64,000 nucleotides of DNA from Flagellimonas hymeniacidonis (GCF_008040165.1 NZ_VRUR01000001.1:566458-630457), one strand, 5' to 3'. Shown: positions 9,957 to 19,029, counted from the first letter of the stretch. Numbers and translations: made by a program. Notes: generated by a model from the sequence alone, not told the origin.

Positions 9957-11606
9957 ATGAAACCAATACATCTTTTTTTATTCTTTTTGACATTTTTTTT
10001 TGGCTCTTGCTCATCAGATAGTGCAGAAACTAATACTCCGCCAACCAGTAGCGAAAAACCAATGGAATCCAAAGAACCTGAAACTTCAGAGGATGATGTT
10101 TGGAATGTTAACCGGAGTAATCAATATGCTTTGAATGTGGTTTTCTTTAATCCTACAGATTATACAGTAAATGAGGGATTATTGAATGAAGTCGGAAATA
10201 TGATGGTCTATGTGCAACAGTGGTTTGAACTTCAAATGGAGCTCAACGGATATGGCAAAAAAACCTTTGGTTTGGTTACAAATCAACAAGGCAAGGCAAG
10301 AATTCATTTAGTACAAGGCAGGCTTGCATCCACATCTTACCAAGGACATAACGAAATCCTTAACGAAATTAACCAGTATTTTGCTGCCAATCCAAACGCG
10401 AAACAAGGAACCCATACGTTTGTTCTAGGTTTTAGGGATAGTGGCGTTCCTTTTTACGGAATCAATAAAATAGCTTTTGCCAATACAGATGATTTTAAAC
10501 TAGTCCCGACTGGAAAATCCATTGGTGATTTTCAACTTATGAACTGTGACCGATTGGGCGGTATCATGCATGAACTAGGGCATGGTCTCAATCTGCCACA
10601 TTGCGCACATAAGGGTTCAGATTTGCCGAAAGTTTCTTTAATGTCATTTGGAAATCACACTTATCAAAATGATGGTTCTGAACGTGTTTTTCTAACCGCA
10701 TCGAGTTCGGCTATCCTAAATGTATGTGAAGCTTTTAATACAAAAGACAATATTCCATATTATGCCACTGATGTTGGTGCCGAATTTTTGGGATATACGG
10801 TAGAGAAAGATGAAACTAACAACTCCTTGATGGTACAAGGTACTGTTACATCTCCTGCGGTATTAAATCATATCTATGTTGGACATGACGGTTTTCCTGC
10901 AGGCGGGGGTGATAATTACGATGACGTAACCTTTACGACAGTACTTGACCCCACTGGAAATATAAATGAATACAATTTCAATCTGCGGATTCCGTACAGC
11001 GACCTTTTTAATGAATATAAGGATGAGACGAAAAATGATATGCAGCTCACATTCAACGTTATTGCAAAAAATGGCAACAGGCAAAAAATAGGAGGTTATG
11101 CCTATACCATAGATTTAACAACAAAAATCCCCAATGATGACGTGATTGCTTCCTATATCCCATTCGTGTTACGTGATAGAAGTAACTGGACCATATCAAC
11201 CAATACAACAAGCCCAAATCCCGACCGTGTTGCCACCACTATGCTAGATAGTGATCTATCATCTTACTGGCATTCAGATTATCCTTATAGCATTGCAGAT
11301 AGTGGACCCCATGAGATTACCATTGATATGGCGGACTCAATGACTTTTAGCGGAGTTTACCTGTTTTCAGACAGAGCGGGGACCAATTATAGACCAAAGA
11401 ATGTAGTCATTCAAACAAGCAATGATGGTATAAGTTTCACAACGGTTAAAGAAATGTCTCTATCCAATGGTTTGACAGAAGCTAAGATCAACTTAGACAA
11501 CAGTGTTAGCTCACAATATTTAAGAATTTTGATAAGTCAGGTATACATTCCCTCTGGAACAGAGGAAAACCTTATCTTAAACGAAATCGATATCATTTCG
11601 GAATAA
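9957..11606 (+). CDS. Metzincin-like zinc protease lipoprotein with C-terminal F5/8-C domain
   Basis: About 549 residues from the ATG at 9957; a GTG at 9942 overlaps the sulfatase stop and is less likely. The lipobox is FFFGSC. The zinc motif HELGHGLNLPH (His205, Glu206, His209, His215) is followed about 14 residues later by a Met-turn-like SLMSFGN. That is the metzincin layout, although Asn replaces the usual Gly in HExxHxxGxxH. A Ser/Thr/Pro/Glu-rich linker follows the signal. The last 150 residues resemble a discoidin (F5/8 type C) carbohydrate-binding domain (NWTISTN, LDSDLSSYWHSDY, PKNVVIQTSNDG). A surface protease acting on a glycoprotein substrate is inferred. Confidence 0.78.
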   Translation: MKPIHLFLFFLTFFFGSCSSDSAETNTPPTSSEKPMESKEPETSEDDVWNVNRSNQYALNVVFFNPTDYTVNEGLLNEVGNMMVYVQQWFELQMELNGYGKKTFGLVTNQQGKARIHLVQGRLASTSYQGHNEILNEINQYFAANPNAKQGTHTFVLGFRDSGVPFYGINKIAFANTDDFKLVPTGKSIGDFQLMNCDRLGGIMHELGHGLNLPHCAHKGSDLPKVSLMSFGNHTYQNDGSERVFLTASSSAILNVCEAFNTKDNIPYYATDVGAEFLGYTVEKDETNNSLMVQGTVTSPAVLNHIYVGHDGFPAGGGDNYDDVTFTTVLDPTGNINEYNFNLRIPYSDLFNEYKDETKNDMQLTFNVIAKNGNRQKIGGYAYTIDLTTKIPNDDVIASYIPFVLRDRSNWTISTNTTSPNPDRVATTMLDSDLSSYWHSDYPYSIADSGPHEITIDMADSMTFSGVYLFSDRAGTNYRPKNVVIQTSNDGISFTTVKEMSLSNGLTEAKINLDNSVSSQYLRILISQVYIPSGTEENLILNEIDIISE

Positions 11607-11624
11607 TAATATTTCTTTAAAAAA

Positions 11625-13250
11625 ATGAACATGAAATTCCATTCTTTCTCAACAGATTCGATCTATTTCAAACCTATCAATACAATCATGCTCTTGTTGC
11701 CAACTGTCTTTTTTGGCCTTGTGGTAAGTTCGTGTAAAGACAATACAGAAACAGAAGTCAAAACGGAAAAACCAAATATCATTTACATCCTTGCGGACGA
11801 TTTGGGATATGGTGAATTGGGCGCTTATGGTCAAGAAAAGATTGAAACTCCGCATATTGATGCTCTGGCCAAGAACGGGATGCTATTTACACAACATTAT
11901 ACCGGAGCTCCTGTTTGCGCTCCCGCAAGATACATGCTAATGACAGGTAAACATTCTGGACATGCCTACATAAGAGGCAATGATGAATGGAATGAAAGAG
12001 GAAATGTTTGGAATTACAAAGCTGTCGTTCTAGACTCTACTTTAGAGGGCCAAAGACCAATTCCTTCATCTACGGTATTGTTTCCAAAATTGTTAAAAGA
12101 AAATGGATATACAACGGGAATGGTAGGGAAATGGGGACTAGGAGCACCTCATACCGATGCAATTCCAACCAAGATGGGTTTTGATTTTTTCTATGGATAC
12201 AATTGCCAAAGACAAGCACATACCTATTACCCTGTACATCTATATAAGAATGAAAACAGAGTCCACCTTAACAACGATACCATTCCACCAAGTAAAAAGT
12301 TAGCTGAAGGTGCAGACCCTAATGACCCATCAAATTACAAAGATTACAACCTAAACGATTATACCCCTGATTTAATGTTTGATGAAATGTTGGGTTTCAT
12401 CTCTGAACACAAAGAAAATCCTTTCTTTTTCTATTGGGCAACGCCTATACCCCACAATCCAATCCAAGCTCCCCAAAAATGGGTGGATTATTACAAAGAA
12501 AAGTTCGGGAAAGAGAAACCATATTTAGGAGAAATAGGTTATTATCCACATCAAAATCCAAGAGCAGGATATGCCGCCATGATTTCTTATTTAGATGAAA
12601 ATGTAGGGAAGCTTGTTGAACACCTTAAAAAAAATGGGCTCTATGAAAATACCATTATCATGTTCACTTCGGATAATGGAGTAACCTATTCTGGAGGTAC
12701 GGATGGTGAATTTTTTGACAGTTCAGGTATTTTTGGCGAAGAATATGGAAGAGGTAAAGGTTTTGTGTACGAAGGTGGAATTCGTGTTCCAATGATTGCT
12801 TCATGGCCAAATCATATTAAGCCTGGCAGCACAACCAATCATATTTCTGCTCAATATGACTTAATGGCAACCTTATTGGACCTTAACAATATTGAAAATC
12901 CTAATAAAACAGATGGCATTAGTTTTTTACCAACCTTGTTGGGGAAAGAAAATCAATCTGAACATGATTTTTTGTTTTGGGAGTATCCTGAATACGGAGG
13001 ACAAGTTGCTATAAGAATGGGGGATTGGAAAGTAATCAGGCAAAATCTCAAGAATCCAAAAAAAGAACCAACATTAGAACTATACGATCTTAGCATAGAT
13101 CCTGAAGAATTGAACAATATTGCCCACCAAAATCCAGAAATCATTGAAAAAGCAGCCAACATTTTTAAGGATGAACATGTCGACGCGGAGATAGAACGAT
13201 TTAGGATTCCTTTAATTGAAGATGGATTGCTTTCTGATGCGCAAGATTAA
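11625..13250 (+). CDS. Second lipoprotein sulfatase (formylglycine type)
   Basis: The protein is 541 residues. A long N-region precedes a hydrophobic segment and lipobox (LVVSSC, Cys37); a shorter start at 11688 is possible. The sulfatase domain shows ILADDLGYGELGAYG and the modification motif CAPARYMLMTG with Cys98 as the predicted formylglycine site. Further motifs are VGKWGLGAP, FTSDNGVTYSGG and EGGIRVPMIASWP. The CxPAR form differs from the CxPSR of the first sulfatase, so they probably remove different sulfate groups. It starts 18 bp after the protease gene and is the last intact gene of the locus before IS debris. Confidence 0.92.
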   Translation: MNMKFHSFSTDSIYFKPINTIMLLLPTVFFGLVVSSCKDNTETEVKTEKPNIIYILADDLGYGELGAYGQEKIETPHIDALAKNGMLFTQHYTGAPVCAPARYMLMTGKHSGHAYIRGNDEWNERGNVWNYKAVVLDSTLEGQRPIPSSTVLFPKLLKENGYTTGMVGKWGLGAPHTDAIPTKMGFDFFYGYNCQRQAHTYYPVHLYKNENRVHLNNDTIPPSKKLAEGADPNDPSNYKDYNLNDYTPDLMFDEMLGFISEHKENPFFFYWATPIPHNPIQAPQKWVDYYKEKFGKEKPYLGEIGYYPHQNPRAGYAAMISYLDENVGKLVEHLKKNGLYENTIIMFTSDNGVTYSGGTDGEFFDSSGIFGEEYGRGKGFVYEGGIRVPMIASWPNHIKPGSTTNHISAQYDLMATLLDLNNIENPNKTDGISFLPTLLGKENQSEHDFLFWEYPEYGGQVAIRMGDWKVIRQNLKNPKKEPTLELYDLSIDPEELNNIAHQNPEIIEKAANIFKDEHVDAEIERFRIPLIEDGLLSDAQD

Positions 13251-13523
13251 CTATATTATCTCAAAATTCAGGACGAATTTATCACTGATTAAGTATCTGT
13301 TTTCCATTGGAGATATTAACGAGCTTGGACGCAGAATAGTTCTGAGTTTTGGAATCTTTCCTAATGGGAATACCGAATGGCACCAATTTCTTCTCGTTCA
13401 CCAAAACTTAAGTGACTGATAATGAATCGGTAAGTTACCTGATGGGGATTTCTTTGAAGAGTGTTCCAAGACTTTTTCCCTCTTACCAGCCAGAGTTGAT
13501 TCGCTTCATATATCTATTTACTA
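13251..13523. other. Degraded spacer between sulfatase gene and IS21 remnant
   Basis: I see no convincing gene in this 273-bp stretch. Short frames (for example 13216-13419) have no recognisable domain. It ends at the point where the istA frame is cut off, next to an in-frame TAG at 13521-13523, so it probably holds sequence brought in by a deletion or insertion. Confidence 0.5.
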
Positions 13524-13926
13524 GGTACATGGTCTTCACATCAGAAGAGATGAACGGTACACCACCGTGGCGGAGCACATGCCAACCCACCATAGGTTCG
13601 TCAGCGAATGGAGCAGCGGGAAGTTCATCGCCTGGACGGCACAGATCGGCCCGCACTGCAAAACGTACATCATCGGGATATTGGACAAGAAGCAGCACCC
13701 CGAGCAATCCTACAAGTCATGCCTGGGGATACTCCATCTGGCCAAAAAGGTCGGCGACCAGAGGTTGGAAAATGCCTGCAAGCGGGCATTGGACTACGGG
13801 GCGTACAATTACAATATGGTGGAGCATATCCTAAGGAACGGATGGGACGACATCGAGGAAAACCCAGGGGAGCACATCGAAGTTCCCAACCACGACAACA
13901 TCAGGGGCGGAGATTATTATAAATAA
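13524..13926 (+). pseudogene. istA: istA transposase fragment (IS21 family, C-terminal part)
   Basis: The open frame encodes RRDERYTTVAEHMPTHHRF, then HPEQSYKSCLGILHLAKKVG and LENACKRALDYGAYNY. These are hallmarks of the C-terminal third of IS21 transposases. The catalytic DDE core and the N-terminal helix-turn-helix are absent, and a TAG lies in frame just upstream. Other long frames over the same bases on both strands are by-products of its GC-rich codons. It is non-functional as it stands. Confidence 0.85.
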
Positions 13927-13945
13927 AACCATAAAATCAATGATC

Positions 13946-14676
13946 ATGAACACAAAGACACTTGAACATATGAAACAACTAAGGTTTTACGGAATGGTAA
14001 GGGCCTTCAACACCAGCCTTTCCTCCGGGAGCGTCGATTACACCAACGACGAACTGGTGGCCTACCTTATGCAGTCCGAATGGGACGATAGGCACAACCG
14101 CAAGATCAAACGCCTGACCAAGGCCGCAAGGTTCAGATATGGTGCCGTGATGGAGGCAATCGACTACGCCCCCGAGAGGAACATCGACAAAACCAAGTGC
14201 AGCGTTTTGCATCCTGCGAGTTCATCCGTAAGAAGGAAAACGTCCTCATTACCGGAAGTACCGGTGTGGGCAAAAGCTATATGGCATCCGCCATAGGCCA
14301 TCAGGCATGCTCGATGGGCCGTAGGGTTATGTACTTCAACACCGCAAAGCTGTTCACCATGCTCAAGACATCGAAAGCGGACGGGTCATATCTAAAACAG
14401 ATAGGCAAGCTTGAAAAGCAGGACCTGCTCATACTGGACGACTTCGGCCTGAAACCATTGGACAACATCAACAGGCACTCGTTCATGGAAATAATAGAGG
14501 ACAGGCAAGGCAAGCGCTCGACAATAATAGCATCACAACTGCCCATCGAGGCATGGAACTAGATAATCGGGGAAAAGACCATTGCGGACGCAATACTCGA
14601 CCGTCTGGTGCACACGGCCCACAGAATAGATATCAAAGGGGAATCAATGAGAAAAAAATTGAGAAATAATCGCTAA
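13946..14676 (+). pseudogene. istB: istB ATPase pseudogene (frameshift and in-frame stop)
   Basis: The IS21 helper ATPase is recognisable in two frames. The first part runs from MNTKTLEHMKQLRFYGM to PERNIDKTK. A one-base loss near 14195-14200 then shifts the frame to QRFASCEFIRKKENVLITG. The Walker A motif GSTGVGKSY and Walker B LLILDDFG follow. A TAG at 14563-14565 interrupts QLPIEAWN before the conserved [17 protein letters not shown] and GESMRKK. With two lesions the gene is dead unless the frameshift is a sequencing error. Confidence 0.87.
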
Positions 14677-14892
14677 TTTTAATCCACGAATGAATCGATT
14701 TTAAGCACTTCGTTTACACTGCTCACTTTTATCCGCTGTGAGTGGTATACTTTAGCCGCCCTATCCAGCCTAATGTTCTAAAATAAGTGTAGTATAAAAT
14801 TAAAATAGAAGACTTACAATAGCAACTATAGCACTTGTAAGTGTTGTTCGCACACAAAAATTTCCCGTGCGTTTATTTTATAATCGTCATAT

Positions 14893-15198
14893 GTGAGGTT
14901 GCGGTTATCTTTTGTAGATATCTTCATACCTTTTGATATTGGCAGACGCGTGCAACAAAATGCCGCAGGAGGAACAAATCATGGAGCTGCTAATAACGTA
15001 TTTATTATTGGTGAAAATCTTAAATCAAAAGGGTTTTATAATGAATTACCTAACCTAACAAATTTAGATGCTAATGGAGATGTTATTCATAGTGTAGACT
15101 TTAGGTCTGTGTATGCCACTATTTTAGATAAATGGCTTCAAGTAGACGATGAGATTATTCTAAATAAGTCTTTTAGCAAGCTAGATTTTATAAATTAA
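14893..15198 (+). pseudogene. DUF1501 protein, C-terminal stump
   Basis: About 100 residues resemble the end of DUF1501 proteins: IGRRVQQNAAGGTNHGAANNVFIIGENL, then VDFRSVYATILDKWL and ILNKSFSKLDF. The intact family is roughly four to five times longer and usually secreted. Here the first residues before IGRRV no longer look like the family and only a GTG offers a start. The remnant lies directly downstream of the IS21 debris, which suggests the upstream part was lost in the same rearrangement. Confidence 0.75.
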
Positions 15199-15520
15199 GC
15201 TTAATTATATTAAGCTGTTAACGTTATTAAGAATCAACATATCAACTTCAGTTTCTATTTATTGTTTGGGGCGTATTTTGGCTACGAGAGAGTTATTTGT
15301 AAAATCTTTGAAATACTATCCACTAATATTTTTGATATCCGCTGTATAGATCATAAAAGCAAAAAGTTCTAAATATTTTACTTAATCAAAAGATAGAACA
15401 AAAAAATAGCTTTTGATATTAAATGTATCTAAATCTCATCATTTTAAATTAAGCCTACAAGGACAACAAAATGTTGTACCTACGTTGTACCTGAATAAAA
15501 ATGGTTACTATTTTTAACGA
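15199..15520. other. AT-rich gap upstream of the tRNA terminator
   Basis: No gene is visible. The stretch includes two copies of GTTGTACCT (15473-15481 and 15484-15492) separated by two bases, giving an 11-bp period. Their meaning is unknown; remains of an integration site beside the tRNA gene is one possibility. Confidence 0.45.
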
Positions 15521-15550
15521 AAAAAGCCGAAGATTTCTCTTCGGCTTTTT
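15521..15550 (-). terminator. Intrinsic terminator of the tRNA-Leu gene
   Basis: The stem GCCGAAGA (15526-15533) and TCTTCGGC (15538-15545) has a four-base loop and A/T runs on both sides. Read on the minus strand it lies immediately after the tRNA and ends in a T-run. It could also stop transcription coming from the plus strand. Confidence 0.85.
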
Positions 15551-15551
15551 G

Positions 15552-15633
15552 TGCGGGCGGAGAGACTCGAACTCTCACACCTCGCGGCACTAGATCCTAA
15601 GTCTAGCGTGTCTACCAATTCCACCACGCCCGC
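15552..15633 (-). tRNA. tRNA-Leu (anticodon UAG)
   Basis: On the minus strand an 82-nt cloverleaf can be drawn. The acceptor stem GCGGGCG pairs with CGCCCGC and the discriminator is A. The D arm contains TTGGTAGAC, the anticodon loop is CTTAGGA giving UAG, a long class II variable arm follows, and the T arm is GTTCGAGTC. The long variable arm and anticodon identify leucine. CCA is not encoded. Confidence 0.95.
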
Positions 15634-15731
15634 AAAAAGGTCTGCAAATATAAATCAATTTTCGGATTTGCAAATACACTCTTTTTAAAAACTTGTTTTT
15701 TGTACTTTTAGTGTCCTTTTTAAAACTTTAC

Positions 15732-17120
15732 ATGGAACAAATTAACGACTACATCAACACGCATAAAGATCGATTTATTTCTGAACTCATAGAACTGCTA
15801 AAACTACCATCCATTAGTGCGGATACCGCTTTTTCTCAAGATGTTTTGGAAACCGCTAAAGTTGTAGAAAAATCCCTTAAAGAAGCAGGATGTGATAAAA
15901 CTGAAATCTGTGAAACCAAAGGCTATCCCGTTGTCTATGGAGAAAAAATAATAGACACTAATCTACCCACAATTTTAGTATATGGTCATTACGACGTGCA
16001 ACCACCTGACCCGATGGAGCTATGGACTTCCCCCCCATTTGAACCTGTTATTAAAAAAACTGATTTGCACCCTGAAGGTGCAATCTTCGCAAGAGGTGCC
16101 TGTGACGATAAGGGTCAAATGTACATGCATGTCAAAGCGGTGGAATTTATGATCAAAAACAACCAGTTACCCTGCAATGTCAAATTTATGATCGAGGGGG
16201 AAGAAGAAGTCGGAAGCGATAGTTTGGCGGATTTTTTGGAAGCCAATAAGGAAAAGCTGTCCAATGATATTATTTTGATTTCGGATACTGGAATGATTGC
16301 AAATGATGTTCCCTCGATAACCACGGGATTAAGAGGGTTAAGCTATGTTGAAGTTGAAGTTACAGGACCCAACCGTGATCTCCACTCAGGAATATATGGT
16401 GGAGCTGTACCCAATCCCATCAACGTTTTAAACAAAATGATTGCCTCATTACATGATAAAAACAACCATATTACCATTCCAGGTTTTTATGATAGGGTTG
16501 AGGAAGTTTCGGCAGCAGAGCGTGCAGAAATGGCAAAAGCACCATTTAATTTGGATGATTATAAAAAGGCTTTGGATATAGCCGATGTTCAAGGTGAAAA
16601 AGGATTTACAACCTCGGAAAGGTATTCCATTCGTCCTACTTTAGATGTTAATGGAATTTGGGGCGGATATACTGGTGAAGGAGCAAAGACTGTAATTGCC
16701 AGTAAAGCCTATGCAAAAATATCCATGCGTTTGGTCCCTGATCAGGATCCAGATGAAATTACGGAGTTGTTCACCACACATTTTAAATCCATTGCTCCAA
16801 AAGGCGTAAAGGTTAAAGTCACGCCTCACCATGGAGGACTTCCTTATGTGACCAATATGGACAGTGTAGGGTATCAGGCAGCGGCAAAAGCTTACGAAAC
16901 TACCTTTAATAAAACACCTGTTCCAGAAAGAACAGGTGGGAGTATTCCCATCGTTGCCCTTTTTGAACAAGTTTTAGAAAGCAAGACCATTTTAATGGGC
17001 TTTGGGCTGGATAGCGATGCCATTCACTCTCCCAATGAGCATTTTGGGGTTTGGAATTATCTGAAGGGTATTGAGACCATTCCATACTTTTATAAATACT
17101 ATACAGAGCTTGCCAAATAA
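15732..17120 (+). CDS. M20-family dipeptidase
   Basis: About 462 residues from the ATG at 15732 (MEQINDYINTHKD); the frame extends upstream to 15693 but that would add a spurious hydrophobic leader. Metal-binding motifs of M20 peptidases are visible: YGHYDVQPP, ARGACDDKGQ, IEGEEEVGSDSL, and a late PNEHFGV histidine. The dimerisation domain holds RDLHSGIYGGAVPNP. It is a cytoplasmic dizinc carboxypeptidase-type enzyme that splits dipeptides or related amides, similar to PepV/CNDP-like dipeptidases. It stands alone between the tRNA-Leu gene and the DUF4407 gene. Confidence 0.92.
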   Translation: MEQINDYINTHKDRFISELIELLKLPSISADTAFSQDVLETAKVVEKSLKEAGCDKTEICETKGYPVVYGEKIIDTNLPTILVYGHYDVQPPDPMELWTSPPFEPVIKKTDLHPEGAIFARGACDDKGQMYMHVKAVEFMIKNNQLPCNVKFMIEGEEEVGSDSLADFLEANKEKLSNDIILISDTGMIANDVPSITTGLRGLSYVEVEVTGPNRDLHSGIYGGAVPNPINVLNKMIASLHDKNNHITIPGFYDRVEEVSAAERAEMAKAPFNLDDYKKALDIADVQGEKGFTTSERYSIRPTLDVNGIWGGYTGEGAKTVIASKAYAKISMRLVPDQDPDEITELFTTHFKSIAPKGVKVKVTPHHGGLPYVTNMDSVGYQAAAKAYETTFNKTPVPERTGGSIPIVALFEQVLESKTILMGFGLDSDAIHSPNEHFGVWNYLKGIETIPYFYKYYTELAK

Positions 17121-17210
17121 ACGTTAAAGCCCTGATTTTAGGCCTTTTCTTGTAACAAATCTATAGTGTTTGCGTTCTAATAGTCTATCAAACTTAAAAC
17201 GGACACTATC

Positions 17211-18311
17211 ATGTTACAACACTTTTTTATTTTCTGCTCTGGGGCAGATACTAAGATTTTAGAAACTTGTTCCAACGGGGAACGTAACAAATATGCTGGC
17301 ATAGGCGCTACTGTTTTCTTTACCGCTGTAATGGCATTTATTGCCAGCGGATATGCCCTTTATACCGTTTTTGACAATGTATTTACATCCGTTTTCTTTG
17401 GATTGATTTGGGGTTTATTGATTTTCAACTTGGATCGCTACATTGTTTCAACCATAAAAAAACGAGATAATTTTAGAAGTGAGCTTATGCAAGCAGCACC
17501 TAGAATTATTCTTGCCATTATCATTGCCATTGTAATTTCAAAACCACTTGAAATGAAGATTTTTGAGAAGGAAATCAATCAAGTGTTATTGGAAGAAAAA
17601 AACGCAATGACTTTGGCCAACCAAGAGCAAATAGCTTTGCAGTACAATCCAAAAATTGAAAGCTTAAATCAGGAAGTTTCAAGATTAAAAAATGAAGTTG
17701 CTCTTAAAGAAGCCGAAACCAATGCCCTTTATGATACTTATATCTCCGAAGCAGAAGGTACGGCTGGAACCAAGCTTTTAGGTAAAGGACCCGTTTATAA
17801 GGAAAAGCGAGAAAAGCATGATGCTTACTTGGCCGAACTTAATGGGTTAAAAGAGATAAATTCAAAAAAAGTAGAAGCTATTGAAGCTCAAATTGCAGCA
17901 TTGGGGACGGATTATACCGCTGCTGTAACCAATTCTCAACCTATAATTGATGGTTTTGATGGGCTTATGGCTCGTATCAATGCATTGGGTAAGTTACCTT
18001 GGCTGCCTTCCTTTTTTATTTTCCTGTTGTTTCTAGCTATTGAAACGGCCCCTATCATCGCTAAACTTCTGGCACCAAAAGGCGAATATGATTATAAGTT
18101 TGAAGAGCAAGAAAGTGTAGTTGCAACCTGGGTGACCCAAAAAGTGGCGCAACGCAAACTGTTGTTTTCCACTGATGGTGAACTCAACCAAAAAATTTAT
18201 GAGGACATTAAAAATGAGGAAGAGCTCTATCGGTATAAAAAAGAGAAAGCTCAAGAACTGCTTAAGTTACAAGCAGATTCATTTCATAAGGTTCAGATGA
18301 AGGGGCTATAG
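17211..18311 (+). CDS. DUF4407 membrane protein
   Basis: This 366-residue protein matches the DUF4407 family: an N-terminal CSGADTKILETCSNGERNKYAGIGATVF segment, several transmembrane helices (FFTAVMAFIASGYALY, SVFFGLIWGLLIFNLDRYIVS, RIILAIIIAIVISKPLE) and a long Glu/Lys-rich coiled coil. A last membrane helix (LPSFFIFLLFLAIETAPII) precedes a cytoplasmic tail. No enzymatic motif is known for this family and I infer no function. It is probably monocistronic. Confidence 0.88.
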   Translation: MLQHFFIFCSGADTKILETCSNGERNKYAGIGATVFFTAVMAFIASGYALYTVFDNVFTSVFFGLIWGLLIFNLDRYIVSTIKKRDNFRSELMQAAPRIILAIIIAIVISKPLEMKIFEKEINQVLLEEKNAMTLANQEQIALQYNPKIESLNQEVSRLKNEVALKEAETNALYDTYISEAEGTAGTKLLGKGPVYKEKREKHDAYLAELNGLKEINSKKVEAIEAQIAALGTDYTAAVTNSQPIIDGFDGLMARINALGKLPWLPSFFIFLLFLAIETAPIIAKLLAPKGEYDYKFEEQESVVATWVTQKVAQRKLLFSTDGELNQKIYEDIKNEEELYRYKKEKAQELLKLQADSFHKVQMKGL

Positions 18312-18436
18312 TTGGCTTTGAAGCAGAACAGTTTTAATAGAAAACCATGAGTTCCTTTTCCTAATTTGTCAATCCACAATTTACATCCATCAATTAGCTT
18401 GTGAATCTTAAATTGAATTTCCCAAACTTCACTTAT

Positions 18437-18475
18437 CGTAGGATATAAATCATTAAAACAAATTCATATCCTTTT
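18437..18475. promoter_or_regulatory. Weak dyad upstream of the orphan Cys-rich gene
   Basis: The stretch starts GTAGGATATAAAT and ends AAATTCATATCC, so GGATATaAAT and its near-complement form an imperfect dyad. The GTAGGAT start is shared with the EPS-cluster motif at 22504-22523 and 31791-31823, but the rest agrees poorly. I list it as a possible regulatory site only. Confidence 0.3.
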
Positions 18476-18504
18476 TAGTTGTACTTAATTAGAGAACTAA
18501 ATAG

Positions 18505-18984
18505 ATGAGTAAATCTCAATACACATTAAGCTGTTATTTCAAATTGAATCCAGAAAGTTTTGTAAAGGTTTCTGACCAATTGGAAATATCATTACCCTGT
18601 ATTAATTGTCAAAGAGACCATAGAACAATAATATTTGAAAACATTAATGAAAAAGGAATCTGTACACCAAGGAAAAAATGTGAAGGATTTCCAGGGAAAT
18701 TAGTAAGTAGAGAGATAATAAAAGAAGCAGATGGAGTTAAAGTAAATTATTTAATTGAGTTTGATTATCACAAATTTACAGACTTAAAATACAATGCAGA
18801 ATCAAATTTTAAATTTGGATGGGCGAGAGTGTATTTTACTATTAAATGTTCCGAATGCCAAAAAGAAAAAACGATTAGCACTCAAGAAAATGTTGGAAGA
18901 CCTTGGGATGAAAAATGTGAATGTGGGAACATAATATTTCAAGATTATGAAACTCCATTCAAATATCAAGCAACTGAAAAATAA
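18505..18984 (+). CDS. Orphan Cys-rich hypothetical protein
   Basis: I do not recognise this 159-residue protein. It has three cysteine clusters: CINC near residue 33, CTPRKKC near 52-58, and a C-terminal CSEC with CECG. The last two pairs resemble zinc-ribbon knuckles. It has no signal peptide or membrane segment. Codons are unusually A-rich compared with the neighbouring metabolic genes, which may mean recent acquisition. It sits alone between the DUF4407 gene and the convergent rml operon, with a hairpin downstream. A small zinc-binding cytoplasmic protein is as far as the sequence allows. Confidence 0.6.
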   Translation: MSKSQYTLSCYFKLNPESFVKVSDQLEISLPCINCQRDHRTIIFENINEKGICTPRKKCEGFPGKLVSREIIKEADGVKVNYLIEFDYHKFTDLKYNAESNFKFGWARVYFTIKCSECQKEKTISTQENVGRPWDEKCECGNIIFQDYETPFKYQATEK

Positions 18985-18998
18985 CTAAGTACAACACT

Positions 18999-19029
18999 GT
19001 GTAAAAATGCATTAAAACGCATTTTACAC
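18999..19029. terminator. Hairpin between convergent genes
   Basis: GTGTAAAAATGC and GCATTTTACAC form a stem with one bulge and an eight-base loop. It lies between the orphan gene (plus) and the end of the rml operon (minus) and could end both. No strong T-run follows on either strand, so this is a moderate call. Confidence 0.5.

Larger units (their letters stand above)
13524..14770 (+). mobile_element. Degenerate IS21-family element, 5' truncated
   Basis: The stretch contains the 3' third of istA followed by a broken istB, the gene order of IS21-family elements. By eye it is clearly richer in G and C than the surrounding DNA. Downstream of istB, CACTTTTATCCGC and ATACTTTAGCCGC at about 14725-14757 look like the short repeats present at IS21-type ends. 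The left end and most of istA are missing. The right boundary near 14770 is approximate and I could not identify a target duplication. Confidence 0.75.

Noticed and set aside
13412..13922. Other long frames over the istA fragment on both strands
   Set aside because: Only the 13524-13926 frame matches IS21 transposases; the others are by-products of GC-rich codons.
14563..14565. Possible recoding of the TAG in istB
   Set aside because: An additional frameshift upstream and the missing istA make plain decay far more likely than stop read-through.
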